Source of the DNA: UBA8514 sp050251415
GTDB lineage: Bacteria > Bacillota > Clostridia > Lachnospirales > Anaerotignaceae
Length of the DNA stretch: 64,000 nucleotides
Assembly (NCBI GenBank): GCA_050251415.1
Contig: JBFWMT010000001.1
Coordinates: forward strand, 24,214-88,213
Direction: 5' to 3'
The notes beneath the pieces were generated by a model, which was not told where the DNA came from, did not search any database, and was given only the letters and a program-made list of their open reading frames with translations. Shown in pieces: positions 32,132-41,794 of this stretch. Positions within the stretch are counted from its first letter, which is position 1; every line of letters begins with the position of its first letter. Made by a program: the position numbers and the translations under genes.

Positions 32132-34387
32132 CTATCTTCCCCTCCTAAACAATTTACCAGCAATACTTTCTGCCTGTTTTTTTACTGATTTGAACTCGGG
32201 TACATTCAAATCGTATATATATTCACCTATTTGATGTTCAACAAACAGTGAATTCTCAAAATATCTTTCTGCCCCTTGATAACCTGTTGGAATAAACATA
32301 GCAATGTCAAACCCAAGTATATTCAGGTATGCTACCAAAATGCTATCCTCGATGGTGCACATACTTTCCGTTGTATTTATAATAATTACCTTTGGCACAT
32401 CCTTGGTAAAGTCCATTTTCTGTATCAGTCTAAGCAAATGTTTGTCCAAATTAAGTGCAGTTGCAACTATTGTGTACTCTGCACCATTTGTAAATGTTCC
32501 TCTTATTATTCTACTGTCAATAAGTTCTTGCAGTTTGTCCAGCATATAATCCTGCATATCCTCACGCATAAACGAATACTGGTAGGAAGGATGGCCTTTA
32601 ATTTTCTGCGCTAAAAGCTTCCCATTTTTTAAAAATAAAGGTGCATGTTGCTTAACTGGGTTAAAATCAGTTCCCTGAATATACGGAAAACTTTTTATAA
32701 CAAAAGTGTCATCGTTAATCAAACTTGAAATTTCATTCCAATAAGCGTCCTTACCATTAGGCACACCACTGATTTTAGAAAAAATAACAGGCATCATCAC
32801 CCTGTCATCAAGGGTTTCAAAGTTAGGTCTGTATTTAGCCTCCTGCGGCCACAAAATTTTAATTTCCTCATAGGTAGTTTGTAATGAAATTGGCATGGCT
32901 TTTATAAACTGCCTGTTTCTGTACACACCTGTATCTTGATACAGTATGGTGTCAAGTTCACGCTCTGCATTATATGCAACCGTTCCAAAACGCACGCTGC
33001 TAATTTCCGTTGGAAAATCCTCCTGCGGCAGAGAATTTTCAAATTTTTTCTCATATAAAAACTTATCTGTAACACTGCATTGTGTTGCTAAATCGGGGCA
33101 AATTATAAGCACATCTACAGGCAGTTTTGCCATAAGACGTATAAAGTATGCTTCATTTACACCCTTGCAACCACCATAATGTACCAGTGTTGGTGTACTA
33201 TGAACCTGCCAGCTTTCAAAAAGTTTAGGCACATACCTATTTATCCAACAAAGAAAAATAACCGCCCTGTTGCTAAGCTTTTGCAATGACGTTTCCTTAT
33301 CCTCTTCCATAATGCTTATAAAGGATAACCTTGCATATTTTTCGAGTTCCTTGTTTCGTTGGAAATTAATATTTTCCACCATATCTTTAAGCATTTGTGC
33401 TGTATTTAAATAATTTTTTCTCTTAATGCTTTGCACCTCAAGGGCATCTGGCATAGCAATACCATTTTCAATGATTACAACAACCCTGTTTTTACTTTCA
33501 AGCTTAAGCTTCCATTTTAAAAGTTCATTGTAATAGGTTGCCTTCTCCTCTGCACCCATAACCCTTGCAAACAGGTTATACAAAAATCTGCTGTCTGTTC
33601 CACGTTCGTTCTGGCTTTTAACAGAATCTGAAAATACGTCACCAAAAAGCCATGTATTTGTATTCACTGTTTTTTGTGGCTTTTCAACTTCAATTTTAGG
33701 TAGCGACTGTTCTTCATTTTTTCTTTGCTGCATTTGAGAAACAGAAAAGTTTGCCGGAAATCTGCTACCTTTAATATTAATCAAGGTGGAAATTTCTGAT
33801 TTCGGGTCTAGCTTTAAGTATGCGCTATCCCCATCACATTGCAACAAAAGTATGTCGCACCCGGCCCTAGATAAAATGCTTAAAACCTTTAACTCGTAAA
33901 CGGATACAATTCCCTCGTACAATATTTTAGGAAACTTTTCCTTGCCAAGTTGATTTAATATACGCTCAAATTTATAATAAAACCAGCACATAAACTTTAT
34001 GTAGGCATTTTTAAGCATATTCTCTGTTTTACCTTGCAGTTTCATTTGGTCAAGTTCGTTATGCATTGCCTCTGCAATGCATCGCCTTTGCCCCGCATCA
34101 AGCCTTGGCAACCATTTTTTTATAGAATTTTCAAAAAAAAGCCTGTCCATCGTAAAATTTAAGCCCATAATTTCCTCATAATAGGAAAGCTGTCGCTCAT
34201 CTGGGTTCGGTATCTTACCCTTTATATATAACCCATTCTTCACCACTTCCTGCAAATATGTACGCAAGAAATTGTCAATTTCCTCATTAAACGTTACTAA
34301 TCTGCAAAAATATGTCGCATTATTATTACGTAGTGCCCCATCTACAAAGTATTCATCTGTTTTGTTCAATTCCGCACGCCCAAACAT
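32132..34387 (-). CDS. YceG-like Ter-locus protein
   Basis: 751 aa, soluble. Homologous by appearance to B. subtilis YceG (PF14266), which sits with YceC-F TerD/TerC proteins and YceH (TelA); function unknown. Visible: an N-terminal helical part (residues 60-170), VSVYELKVLSILSRAGCDILLLQCDGD, and a C-terminal part that repeats a similar strand pattern (PTLVHYGGCKGVNEAYFIRL; VLIICPDLA). No catalytic motif is clear. The ribosome site before the ATG at 34387 is weak, so coupling to the rhomboid gene is likely. Confidence 0.8.
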   Translation of the reverse strand: MFGRAELNKTDEYFVDGALRNNNATYFCRLVTFNEEIDNFLRTYLQEVVKNGLYIKGKIPNPDERQLSYYEEIMGLNFTMDRLFFENSIKKWLPRLDAGQRRCIAEAMHNELDQMKLQGKTENMLKNAYIKFMCWFYYKFERILNQLGKEKFPKILYEGIVSVYELKVLSILSRAGCDILLLQCDGDSAYLKLDPKSEISTLINIKGSRFPANFSVSQMQQRKNEEQSLPKIEVEKPQKTVNTNTWLFGDVFSDSVKSQNERGTDSRFLYNLFARVMGAEEKATYYNELLKWKLKLESKNRVVVIIENGIAMPDALEVQSIKRKNYLNTAQMLKDMVENINFQRNKELEKYARLSFISIMEEDKETSLQKLSNRAVIFLCWINRYVPKLFESWQVHSTPTLVHYGGCKGVNEAYFIRLMAKLPVDVLIICPDLATQCSVTDKFLYEKKFENSLPQEDFPTEISSVRFGTVAYNAERELDTILYQDTGVYRNRQFIKAMPISLQTTYEEIKILWPQEAKYRPNFETLDDRVMMPVIFSKISGVPNGKDAYWNEISSLINDDTFVIKSFPYIQGTDFNPVKQHAPLFLKNGKLLAQKIKGHPSYQYSFMREDMQDYMLDKLQELIDSRIIRGTFTNGAEYTIVATALNLDKHLLRLIQKMDFTKDVPKVIIINTTESMCTIEDSILVAYLNILGFDIAMFIPTGYQGAERYFENSLFVEHQIGEYIYDLNVPEFKSVKKQAESIAGKLFRRGR

Positions 34388-34407
34388 AGTTTTTTATTCT
34401 CACTTTC

Positions 34408-34986
34408 CTATATTTTTCTGCCAAAATTTCGGTTTAGTGCATAGCCAAACATACATCCAAGTATTCCACCAATCATATGTGATAAATTGGATATGTTGTC
34501 CTGAACGAATACACCGCTATAAAGCTGACCACCTATATATATTATTGCCACAATAACAAAAGTAAGTGGTATTTTTCCGTTTTTCATACTTGTAATTGAT
34601 GAAAGAAGTATAAGGGCAAACACCACACCACTTGCCCCAAGTAACCCTGTTGAAAACATAATAACATTAACAATGCCTGTAATAATTGCTGTAAAAAATA
34701 TTATAACTGCCATATTCCAACTGCCATATTTCTCCTCCAGCAACGGGCCAACAAGCAAAATAAAAATTATATTTCCGCTAAAGTGACTCCAATTTGCATG
34801 ACCAAAAACATGACATATAAGTCGTATGTAGAACAAAGGGTTTGTCATTGATGAACGGTATACGCTAAAAATCAGACTATTGCTTCTTCCGCCCGTAAAT
34901 ATATTCAGCGCATAGGCAATAAAAGAAATAATAACAAAGGTTAAAATTACAGGTGAATTAAAATGAAATTTACTGGTTATTTTCAT
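34408..34986 (-). CDS. Rhomboid-family intramembrane serine protease
   Basis: 192 aa with six hydrophobic helices. Catalytic Ser in GLLGASGVVFALILL and His in LSHMIGGILGCMFG. ANWSHFSGNIIFILL is the rhomboid TM2 pattern with its His/Asn. First gene of the minus arm of the Ter locus and 21 bases before the YceG-like gene; a membrane protease fits a stress-signalling role there (inference). Confidence 0.85.
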   Translation of the reverse strand: MKITSKFHFNSPVILTFVIISFIAYALNIFTGGRSNSLIFSVYRSSMTNPLFYIRLICHVFGHANWSHFSGNIIFILLVGPLLEEKYGSWNMAVIIFFTAIITGIVNVIMFSTGLLGASGVVFALILLSSITSMKNGKIPLTFVIVAIIYIGGQLYSGVFVQDNISNLSHMIGGILGCMFGYALNRNFGRKI

Positions 34987-35025
34987 CTTTCATACCCCAA
35001 TCATATCATAATTTATTGCAACTAA

Positions 35026-35058
35026 GAACCACTGATTTAATATAATCAAAAAATCAAT
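35026..35058. repeat. Degenerate copy of the MITE-like end
   Basis: Contains ACTGATTTAATATAATCAAA, close to the end at 21226. It lies in the 323-base divergent intergenic region 34987-35309, which otherwise holds two promoters and AT-rich DNA. Confidence 0.4.
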
Positions 35059-35099
35059 CCATATTTCCAAAATTAAAAAATCCTTTTTCCTATGTTTAC

Positions 35100-35127
35100 A
35101 TTATAACATATTACTGGCATTTGTCAT
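35100..35127 (-). promoter_or_regulatory. Promoter of the rhomboid-YceG-TelA-TerD operon
   Basis: Minus strand ATGACA at 35127-35122, 16-base spacer, TATAAT at 35105-35100. Confidence 0.6.
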
Positions 35128-35245
35128 CATTTATTGCCCTATTATGACAATATTAAAAGATTCTTAAGCTTTTCTTTTTAACAATATTTATTGTATAATA
35201 GTATGTATAATTACTTAACAAATATTTTGTATCAATTTTTCAAAC

Positions 35246-35274
35246 TATACACCGATACAAAAAAATGGTATAAT
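35246..35274 (+). promoter_or_regulatory. Promoter of the CitE-PRTase-StiP operon
   Basis: TATACA, 17-base spacer, TATAAT, 36 bases before the ATG at 35310. Confidence 0.6.
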
Positions 35275-35309
35275 ATTAAGATTACACTAAACTTGAAGGG
35301 TGACTATAG

Positions 35310-36335
35310 ATGTATAATATTTCGGCTGAATTTAATAAAAAACACCACTGTTCCCATATTATAAACTCAGAAAATGCTGCACCCTATACCGTTGGTGCAC
35401 TGTTATATTGCCCAGCTTTAAACATAAAAGTAATAGATATGCTGCTACACAAATCTGTAGCGCACCCCTTTTCATTGGCACTTTGCCTTGAGGATTCTAT
35501 CAGCGACAGTGCAGTGTGTGCAGCAGAAGAGCAAATTGTGCATACATTTAGAAAAATTTTTCAGTTATTGGCAAGTGAGCAACTTATAAAATCTGCGCTT
35601 CCACAAATTTTTATTCGTGTACGCAGTGCGGCTCAAGCAATAACTCTTTTTAACAAAATAAAACCTTATCAAAGCCTTTTATCTGGGTTCATACTGCCAA
35701 AATATTCTTTAAACTGTGCTGCGGAATACAACAAAAGCATTTTGGAAATAAACAGTATGGCTAATAAAAAGATATATATGTTACCCATTATAGAAAGCAG
35801 TGACGTGATAAACCTTAGCACCAGACACAAAACACTTACTCGTATTAAAAACCATGTAGATACCATGGCGGATTATGTTTTAAATGTACGAATTGGCGGC
35901 AATGACTTTTGCAAACATTTCGGCATACGCCGTAGTTTCGATGAAACCATTTATGATATATTACCAATAAGTAATATTTTAAGTGATATACTAACTGTAT
36001 TTTCTATGGATTACGTAGTTTCTGGACCTGTGTGGGAGTATTTTGACAGCCCTAATGGTGAGTGGTCAGATGGATTAAAAAGAGAAATAAAACGGGACAA
36101 GCTTAATGGGTTCATTGGCAAAACTGTGATTCACCCAAACCAAATTGAAATTGTAAACAATTGCCTTAAAGTAGAAAAATCAGATTTTGAAGATGCTATC
36201 AGCATACTTAACTTTAAAAGTGACCATCTTTTGGTTGCAAAAAGCAATGACGGTAAACGTATGAACGAGATTAAAACCCACACTAAGTGGGCACAAAAAA
36301 CTGTTGTATTAGCGAACATTTACGGAGTAAAATAA
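35310..36335 (+). CDS. HpcH/HpaI aldolase / CitE-like lyase of the Ter locus
   Basis: TIM-barrel C-C bond lyase, 341 aa. SLALCLEDSISDSAV (acidic metal ligand), IFIRVRSA, MLPIIESSDVI, DYVLNVRIGGNDFCKHFG (catalytic Arg and Asp region) and KTVIHPNQIEIV fit the group. In Ter loci this enzyme is proposed to work with PRTases and HAD to make a nucleoside-like compound; the substrate is unknown. Stop and next ATG overlap (TAATG). Confidence 0.85.
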   Translation: MYNISAEFNKKHHCSHIINSENAAPYTVGALLYCPALNIKVIDMLLHKSVAHPFSLALCLEDSISDSAVCAAEEQIVHTFRKIFQLLASEQLIKSALPQIFIRVRSAAQAITLFNKIKPYQSLLSGFILPKYSLNCAAEYNKSILEINSMANKKIYMLPIIESSDVINLSTRHKTLTRIKNHVDTMADYVLNVRIGGNDFCKHFGIRRSFDETIYDILPISNILSDILTVFSMDYVVSGPVWEYFDSPNGEWSDGLKREIKRDKLNGFIGKTVIHPNQIEIVNNCLKVEKSDFEDAISILNFKSDHLLVAKSNDGKRMNEIKTHTKWAQKTVVLANIYGVK

Positions 36336-37465
36336 TGAAAATTTATGATAAAAATCAGCTTGTAAGTTTAGCAAAACGTGATAATAATACAAAGCGCACA
36401 TACCTTTTGGTTAACCCTCTTCAAGGCAAGCACATACCTGTTTCTCCTAAAAATGCTTTTGATGTTTTTAAAGATTTAGCCCAAAGGCTTTATGCGAAAT
36501 ATCCAAATGAAAGACTTCTGCTAATAGGCTTTGCGGAAACTGCAACCGCAATTTGTGCAGCAGTTGCAACCTTTGCACCAACAGATATTTATTTTTTACA
36601 GACCACACGTGAGTTTTTTCACAACACCGAATTTCTATATTTTTCCGAAACCCACAGCCATGCTGTGGAGCAAAAACTAGTTAAAACTAATTTCGAAAAG
36701 TATTTGAATTCCAGTGACCGAATAATTTTTGTTGAAGATGAAGTAACCACAGGCAACACCATATTAAATGCCATAAATGCAATTAAAGCAGAATATAAAA
36801 ACAAACCCCTTAAATTCGGGATTGCGTCCATATTAAACAGTATTTCTGATGAACGCACTGCCCAGTTTAAGGCTTGTGATATTGAGTTTACATATCTGCT
36901 TAGCATTACTGATACAGACTACACAGAGAAACTTGATAATTTTAATTTTAACCAAAATGCTCAGCACTCATTTGAAAAAGCTCCGTTTTCCTCCATGACT
37001 GAATGGGAAATTGCAAACAAGGCAGACCCTCGCATAGGCACTTTAAATACTGATTTTATAGATAAATGCAGTTTCCTTGCATCTAAAATTTTAAGTGACC
37101 TTGGGTCTAGTGGGAAAAATAAAACCGTACTTGTTTTAGGTTCCGAAGAATTTATGTTCCCTGCTCTTTTCACTGCAAGGAAAATTGAAGAATACTGCAA
37201 TTGCTCTGAAGTGAAATTTCATGCAACCACACGCAGTCCTATTTTACCCAGCGAAGATGATAACTACCCTCTTTTTTCAAGGTATCAGCTTAAAAGCTTA
37301 TACGATGATGAACGAACTATATATGTATACAACCTAAAAAAATATGATAAAGTTATTGTTATACATGATTCGCCAACAACTAATAGTGAAGGTATAAATA
37401 GCCTTGTTGCCGCACTTCGTGCTAACCAATGCAACGATATTACAATTTATAAGTGGAGTGATTAA
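36335..37465 (+). CDS. Phosphoribosyltransferase domain protein with TRSP-type end
   Basis: 376 aa. Residues about 15-190 are a PRTase fold: LLLIGFAETATAICAAV and the PRPP loop IIFVEDEVTTGNTILNAI. The C-terminal part (residues 270-376) has NKTVLVLGSEEFMFPALFTA and HATTRSPILPSEDDNYPLFS, the latter containing the TRSP tetrapeptide after which the TRSP domain is named. It starts at 36335 by overlap with the CitE stop, though 36287 also begins an open frame with no ribosome site. Confidence 0.85.
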   Translation: MKIYDKNQLVSLAKRDNNTKRTYLLVNPLQGKHIPVSPKNAFDVFKDLAQRLYAKYPNERLLLIGFAETATAICAAVATFAPTDIYFLQTTREFFHNTEFLYFSETHSHAVEQKLVKTNFEKYLNSSDRIIFVEDEVTTGNTILNAINAIKAEYKNKPLKFGIASILNSISDERTAQFKACDIEFTYLLSITDTDYTEKLDNFNFNQNAQHSFEKAPFSSMTEWEIANKADPRIGTLNTDFIDKCSFLASKILSDLGSSGKNKTVLVLGSEEFMFPALFTARKIEEYCNCSEVKFHATTRSPILPSEDDNYPLFSRYQLKSLYDDERTIYVYNLKKYDKVIVIHDSPTTNSEGINSLVAALRANQCNDITIYKWSD

Positions 37466-38515
37466 ATGCAAAGCTCATATAGTACAAATGATGTAACCCT
37501 GTTACTTAAAGATATAACAGGCATGGTAACACCTCTTGAAACAAAGCAAAGGGAGGCTCTAATACAAAAGGGTACTCACTACTGCGAAATGCTTCCTTTG
37601 GAATACCGTCCGTCACCAAAATATATTGAAGCCTACAATATTTCCCTTGAAAGTTATGCAAATCCCACTGCAAATGCAGTTTGTCAGGTATCGGAAAAAA
37701 TATATAGGCTTAAAGGGAAAAGTACCGTTATTGTATCTCTTGCCCGTGCAGGCATACCAATAGGAATCCTTATTAAGCACTATCTTGATAAAAAATATAA
37801 TCTGTGTGTACCTCATTATTCAATATCCATAATACGGGAACGTGGAATAGACACAAATGCCATAGATTATATATTAGAACGCCACACCCCCACAGACATA
37901 CAGTTTGTTGACGGCTGGATTGGCAAGGGTGCTATTCAAAACGAATTACGTGAGACACTTAAAGCCTATCCCCAAATCAATTCTGACCTTGCCGTACTTG
38001 CAGACCCTGCGAATATAACCGACCTGTGTGGTACCCACGAGGATATTTTAATTCCCAGTTCCTGCCTAAATTCTACGGTTTCGGGTCTTATAAGCCGAAC
38101 TTTTTTGCGTGATGATATAATATCCCCATCCGATTTCCACGGTGCGGCATTTTATCCACAATTTAGTAATGAGGATGTATCTTATGAATTTATTAACGCT
38201 ATAGAAAAACACTTTGATTTTTCCGCAATAGCACAAGACATACCCCGTGGAGTGTTGGGCATAACTGAGGTTGAAAATATTGCCTCCAATTTTGGCATAA
38301 ACAATATAAATTTTGTTAAACCAGGCATAGGGGAAGCAACACGAGTGCTTCTAAGACGTGTACCATGGAAACTGCTTATAGCCCAAAAATGCCAAAACGA
38401 CCCATTACTGACTCATCTTTTGCATTTAGCGGCCGAAAAAAATGTGCCAACGGAAGTTTATCCATTGCATAGCTATAAGGCATGTGGAATAATCAAAAAT
38501 ATGGCAGATATTTAA
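37466..38515 (+). CDS. StiP-like protein with PRTase/PELOTA domains
   Basis: 349 aa, directly after the preceding stop. Resembles the family annotated as cysteine protease StiP: YSTNDVTLLLKDI, STVIVSLARAGIPIGILIKH, YSISIIRERGIDTNAIDYIL, FVDGWIGKGAIQNELRETL and RTFLRDDIISPSDFHGAAF. The C-terminal 90 residues (FVKPGIGEATRVLLRRVPWK) look like the PELOTA-type RNA-binding part. Whether it is a protease is not clear from sequence. I see no ATP-grasp gene, often part of this locus. Confidence 0.8.
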   Translation: MQSSYSTNDVTLLLKDITGMVTPLETKQREALIQKGTHYCEMLPLEYRPSPKYIEAYNISLESYANPTANAVCQVSEKIYRLKGKSTVIVSLARAGIPIGILIKHYLDKKYNLCVPHYSISIIRERGIDTNAIDYILERHTPTDIQFVDGWIGKGAIQNELRETLKAYPQINSDLAVLADPANITDLCGTHEDILIPSSCLNSTVSGLISRTFLRDDIISPSDFHGAAFYPQFSNEDVSYEFINAIEKHFDFSAIAQDIPRGVLGITEVENIASNFGINNINFVKPGIGEATRVLLRRVPWKLLIAQKCQNDPLLTHLLHLAAEKNVPTEVYPLHSYKACGIIKNMADI

Positions 38516-38678
38516 ATATTTTTTTAGTCACTATGCTACTTATTTAGCCAATATTTTTATTTATATTTTCCTTCATTACTTACTATTTTTTGTAAATATG
38601 CTAAATTTTCTTTGTTCCGGGTATGCAATATTCCAAAAAACCTCATAATAGTAATAATTTACAGTTTCCTTAAATGTA

Positions 38679-38707
38679 TTGCTTTTTGTGGTAAATCATA
38701 ATAAAAT
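38679..38707 (+). promoter_or_regulatory. Promoter of the small lipoprotein gene
   Basis: TTGCTT, 17-base spacer, TAAAAT. The remaining 38516-38678 is AT-rich with no frame or hairpin that I can support. Confidence 0.55.
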
Positions 38708-38746
38708 TTAGTTAGGTAATAAACCTTGCCTAAAGGAGGTAATATT

Positions 38747-39241
38747 ATGAAAAAATATATAAGAACTATAGTAATTGCAACTGTTGTTTGCCTTTCACTT
38801 GGGCTAATTACAGCCTGCAATAACAAAAAAGAAGAAACCTCTGCTCCTGTGGCTTCAGCAGAAACTAAAACTGAAACGAAGACTGAAGAAAAAGAAAATA
38901 AAGAGGACGTAACAAAGCCTGAAGATTCCACCACTGAACAGACAACTGAAAAGGAAAGCCTTGCAGTTGAGCTGGGTAATGACATGGGGCACAATCTTTC
39001 TGCCCTTTGGATACGTGCCACAGAAGAAGACGAATGGACGGAAATTGCATTGGAGAACAATATTTGGCAAACAGGCTACCTTATTCCAATCAAACTTGAA
39101 GCAGAAAGCATACCTAAACCCGAAAATGGGTGGCAGGTAAAGGTAGAATTCGCTGATGACAATACAACTCATATTTTTGAAAATGTTCTGCTTAACACAA
39201 AATCCTCTATTGTGCTTACAGAAGAGGGACCCGTATACTAA
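38747..39241 (+). CDS. Small lipoprotein of unknown function
   Basis: 164 aa. Signal peptide with lipobox LITAC (Cys at residue 22), then about 40 residues rich in Glu, Lys and Thr, then a folded domain of about 90 residues: NDMGHNLSALWIRATEEDEW, NNIWQTGYLIPIKLEAES, WQVKVEFADDNTTHIFENV. This looks like a beta-sandwich surface domain. I chose the ATG at 38747 because AAAGGAGG lies eight bases upstream. It is monocistronic, with its own promoter and terminator. Confidence 0.75.
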   Translation: MKKYIRTIVIATVVCLSLGLITACNNKKEETSAPVASAETKTETKTEEKENKEDVTKPEDSTTEQTTEKESLAVELGNDMGHNLSALWIRATEEDEWTEIALENNIWQTGYLIPIKLEAESIPKPENGWQVKVEFADDNTTHIFENVLLNTKSSIVLTEEGPVY

Positions 39242-39244
39242 ATA

Positions 39245-39287
39245 CAAAAAGACCGTGAGAAATTCAAAACTCCCACGGTCTTAATCT
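39245..39287. terminator. Terminator shared by lipoprotein and glgP
   Basis: GACCGTG (39251-39257) pairs with CACGGTC (39274-39280), with A-rich and T-rich flanks for both strands. Confidence 0.8.
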
Positions 39288-39291
39288 TTGT

Positions 39292-41748
39292 TTACATTTC
39301 TGTTTTCACTGGCTCAATATTCCAAATTTCTTTTGCGTATTCTGCAATAGTTCTGTCACTGCTGAATTTTCCGCTTTTTGCAGTATTTATAATAGCCATC
39401 TTTGCCCATCTTTCTTTATCCTTATAAGCTTTATCCACCTCTGCCTGAGCTTTAGCGTAGGAAGCAAAATCTGCAAGAACAAAATACTCATCCGCGCGGC
39501 TTCCTCCCGTGCCATTAAGTAAAGAGTCATACAATTCCCTGAACATATCCATATTTTGAGAGAAAGCTCCATTAATAAACTGGGTAAGTACAAGCCTTAC
39601 GTTTTGGTTCAGGTTGTAAATCATCCATGGGTCATAATTCCCTTCTTCATACTTATCTATTACTTCTTTGGCTTTCATACCGAAAATAAATATGTTATCT
39701 TCCCCAACCTCTTCACAAATTTCCACATTAGCACCATCAAGAGTCCCTACTGTTAACGCTCCGTTTAGCATAAACTTCATGTTACCTGTACCAGACGCCT
39801 CCTTACTTGCAGTAGAAATCTGTTCACTTACATCGGCAGCAGGTATAAGCTTTTCTGCCAGCGAAACCCGATAGTTCTCCATAAACACAACTTTAATTTT
39901 TCCCTTTATGCTCTCGTCTTTATTAATAACCTCTGCCACATTATTTATAAGTTTAATAATAAGCTTTGCTTTCCAGTAGCTTGCGGCACTTTTTGCACCA
40001 AAAATAAAAGTTCTTGGGGCAATGTCAAGGCTAGGATTATTCTTTAAGCGATTGTAAAGATCCATGATGTGCATAACATTTAACAACTGTCGCTTATATT
40101 CGTGTAGACGCTTTACTTGAATATCAAAAATTGATGTCGGGTCTATTTCAATACCATTTGTTTCCTTAATATATTTAGCCAAAGCCTCTTTGTTGCGATG
40201 CTTAACCGCCATAAATTCCTTTTGAAATTCAGTGTCCAGGGCATAAGGCATCAGTTTTTCAAGCTCTGAAAGATTTGTTGTCCATTTATTTCCAATTTTA
40301 GATGTAATTAAATCTGCAAGCTGACTATTTGCATGTAAAAGCCATCTTCGCTGGGTTATGCCATTAGTTTTGTTATTGAATTTTTCAGGAAAAAAGTCAT
40401 AAAAATCCTTCAACTCCTGTTTTTTAAGTATCTCAGTATGCAATGCCGCAACACCGTTTACGCTATGACTTCCTGCAATAGCAAGATAGGCCATCCTCAC
40501 ATATCCATCTGCAACAATTGCCATCTTTCTTATTTTGCTACTGTCATCACCGTATTTTTCCATAAGTTCAATGCAAAAACGTCGATTAATTTCCTCAACT
40601 ATCTGATAAATACGCGGAAGAAGTTTGCTAAAAAGCTCAATAGGCCATTTTTCCAGTGCTTCGCTCATAATTGTATGGTTTGTGTAAGCACAAACCTTAG
40701 TAGTTATATCCCATGCCTCATCCCATGGCAAGTCATTTTCGTCTATAAGCACACGCATAAGCTCCGCAACTGCCACAGTTGGATGGGTGTCATTAAGCTG
40801 AAACGCAACTTTTTGCGGCAACAGACTAAAATCTGTATGCATTTGCTTAAATCGCTGTATAACTCTTTGCACTGTTGCAGAAATAAAGAAATACTGCTGA
40901 CGAAGGCGAAGTTCCTTGCCTGAATAATGTTCATCTGCAGGATAAAGCACGTCTGTCAGTGTATGTGCAAGCATTTGCTCCTCAAGTGCTTTTTGATAGT
41001 TGCCCTCATTAAAAGACTGTAAATCAAACTTGTTTATAGGCCTTGCATCCCATAAACGCAGTGTATTAACAGTGTTGTTTCCATAGCCAATAACAGGATA
41101 ATCGTAAGGTACAGCCAACACTGACTGATAATTTTCCTGTTCAAAACGGTACTCACCATTTCCCTTTGCCACAGCCTTTACATTCCCACCAAATTTAACC
41201 TCCACAGCATATTCGGTACGTCTTATGCTCCATGGGTCACCGTTTTCAAGCCAGTTGTCGGGCTTTTCAATTTGGTTGCCATCATCAATTTTCTGCTCAA
41301 AAATACCATAGTGGTAACGAATACCACAACCATATCCAGGCAAACCCATTGTAGAAAGGGAATCCAGAAAGCACGCTGCAAGACGACCCAATCCACCATT
41401 GCCAAGGCCTGGGTCAGGCTCTGCCTCTTCAATGCTATTGTAGTTAATACCAAGTTCTTCAAATGCTTGCTTAACTGGTTCTAAAACCGAAAGATTTATT
41501 ATGGCATTGCCAAAAAATCTTCCCAGCAAAAATTCCATAGAAAGATAATAAACCATTTTCACATCTTTTTCATAATATCCATCGTGGGTTTTAATCCAAA
41601 TATCGTTTACTAATTCTCGTATTGAGAAAACGGCAGCCTGATAAATTTCGTTTTCAGAAGCATTTTCAAGTGTTTTCCTGTAAATAGTTTTAAGGTTTTC
41701 TGCAATCATGCTTTTAAATTGGTCTTTAGTAAAATCGAGTCTGTTCAT
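39292..41748 (-). CDS. glgP: Glycogen/starch/alpha-glucan phosphorylase
   Basis: Releases glucose-1-phosphate from alpha-1,4-glucan with PLP as cofactor. 818 aa, normal length. GNGGLGRLAACFLDSLST (N-terminal), VAFQLNDTHPTVAVAELMR, IFDIQVKRLHEYKRQLLN, and EASGTGNMKFMLNGALTVGT with the PLP Lys are all present. ATG at 41748 follows AAAGGGCG. No other glycogen gene is near, so it is a stand-alone unit; chromate transporters follow upstream. Confidence 0.97.
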   Translation of the reverse strand: MNRLDFTKDQFKSMIAENLKTIYRKTLENASENEIYQAAVFSIRELVNDIWIKTHDGYYEKDVKMVYYLSMEFLLGRFFGNAIINLSVLEPVKQAFEELGINYNSIEEAEPDPGLGNGGLGRLAACFLDSLSTMGLPGYGCGIRYHYGIFEQKIDDGNQIEKPDNWLENGDPWSIRRTEYAVEVKFGGNVKAVAKGNGEYRFEQENYQSVLAVPYDYPVIGYGNNTVNTLRLWDARPINKFDLQSFNEGNYQKALEEQMLAHTLTDVLYPADEHYSGKELRLRQQYFFISATVQRVIQRFKQMHTDFSLLPQKVAFQLNDTHPTVAVAELMRVLIDENDLPWDEAWDITTKVCAYTNHTIMSEALEKWPIELFSKLLPRIYQIVEEINRRFCIELMEKYGDDSSKIRKMAIVADGYVRMAYLAIAGSHSVNGVAALHTEILKKQELKDFYDFFPEKFNNKTNGITQRRWLLHANSQLADLITSKIGNKWTTNLSELEKLMPYALDTEFQKEFMAVKHRNKEALAKYIKETNGIEIDPTSIFDIQVKRLHEYKRQLLNVMHIMDLYNRLKNNPSLDIAPRTFIFGAKSAASYWKAKLIIKLINNVAEVINKDESIKGKIKVVFMENYRVSLAEKLIPAADVSEQISTASKEASGTGNMKFMLNGALTVGTLDGANVEICEEVGEDNIFIFGMKAKEVIDKYEEGNYDPWMIYNLNQNVRLVLTQFINGAFSQNMDMFRELYDSLLNGTGGSRADEYFVLADFASYAKAQAEVDKAYKDKERWAKMAIINTAKSGKFSSDRTIAEYAKEIWNIEPVKTEM

Positions 41749-41794
41749 ATTACCATCGCCCTTTCATTTGTTCCATATTTTTGAAAACTTATGC

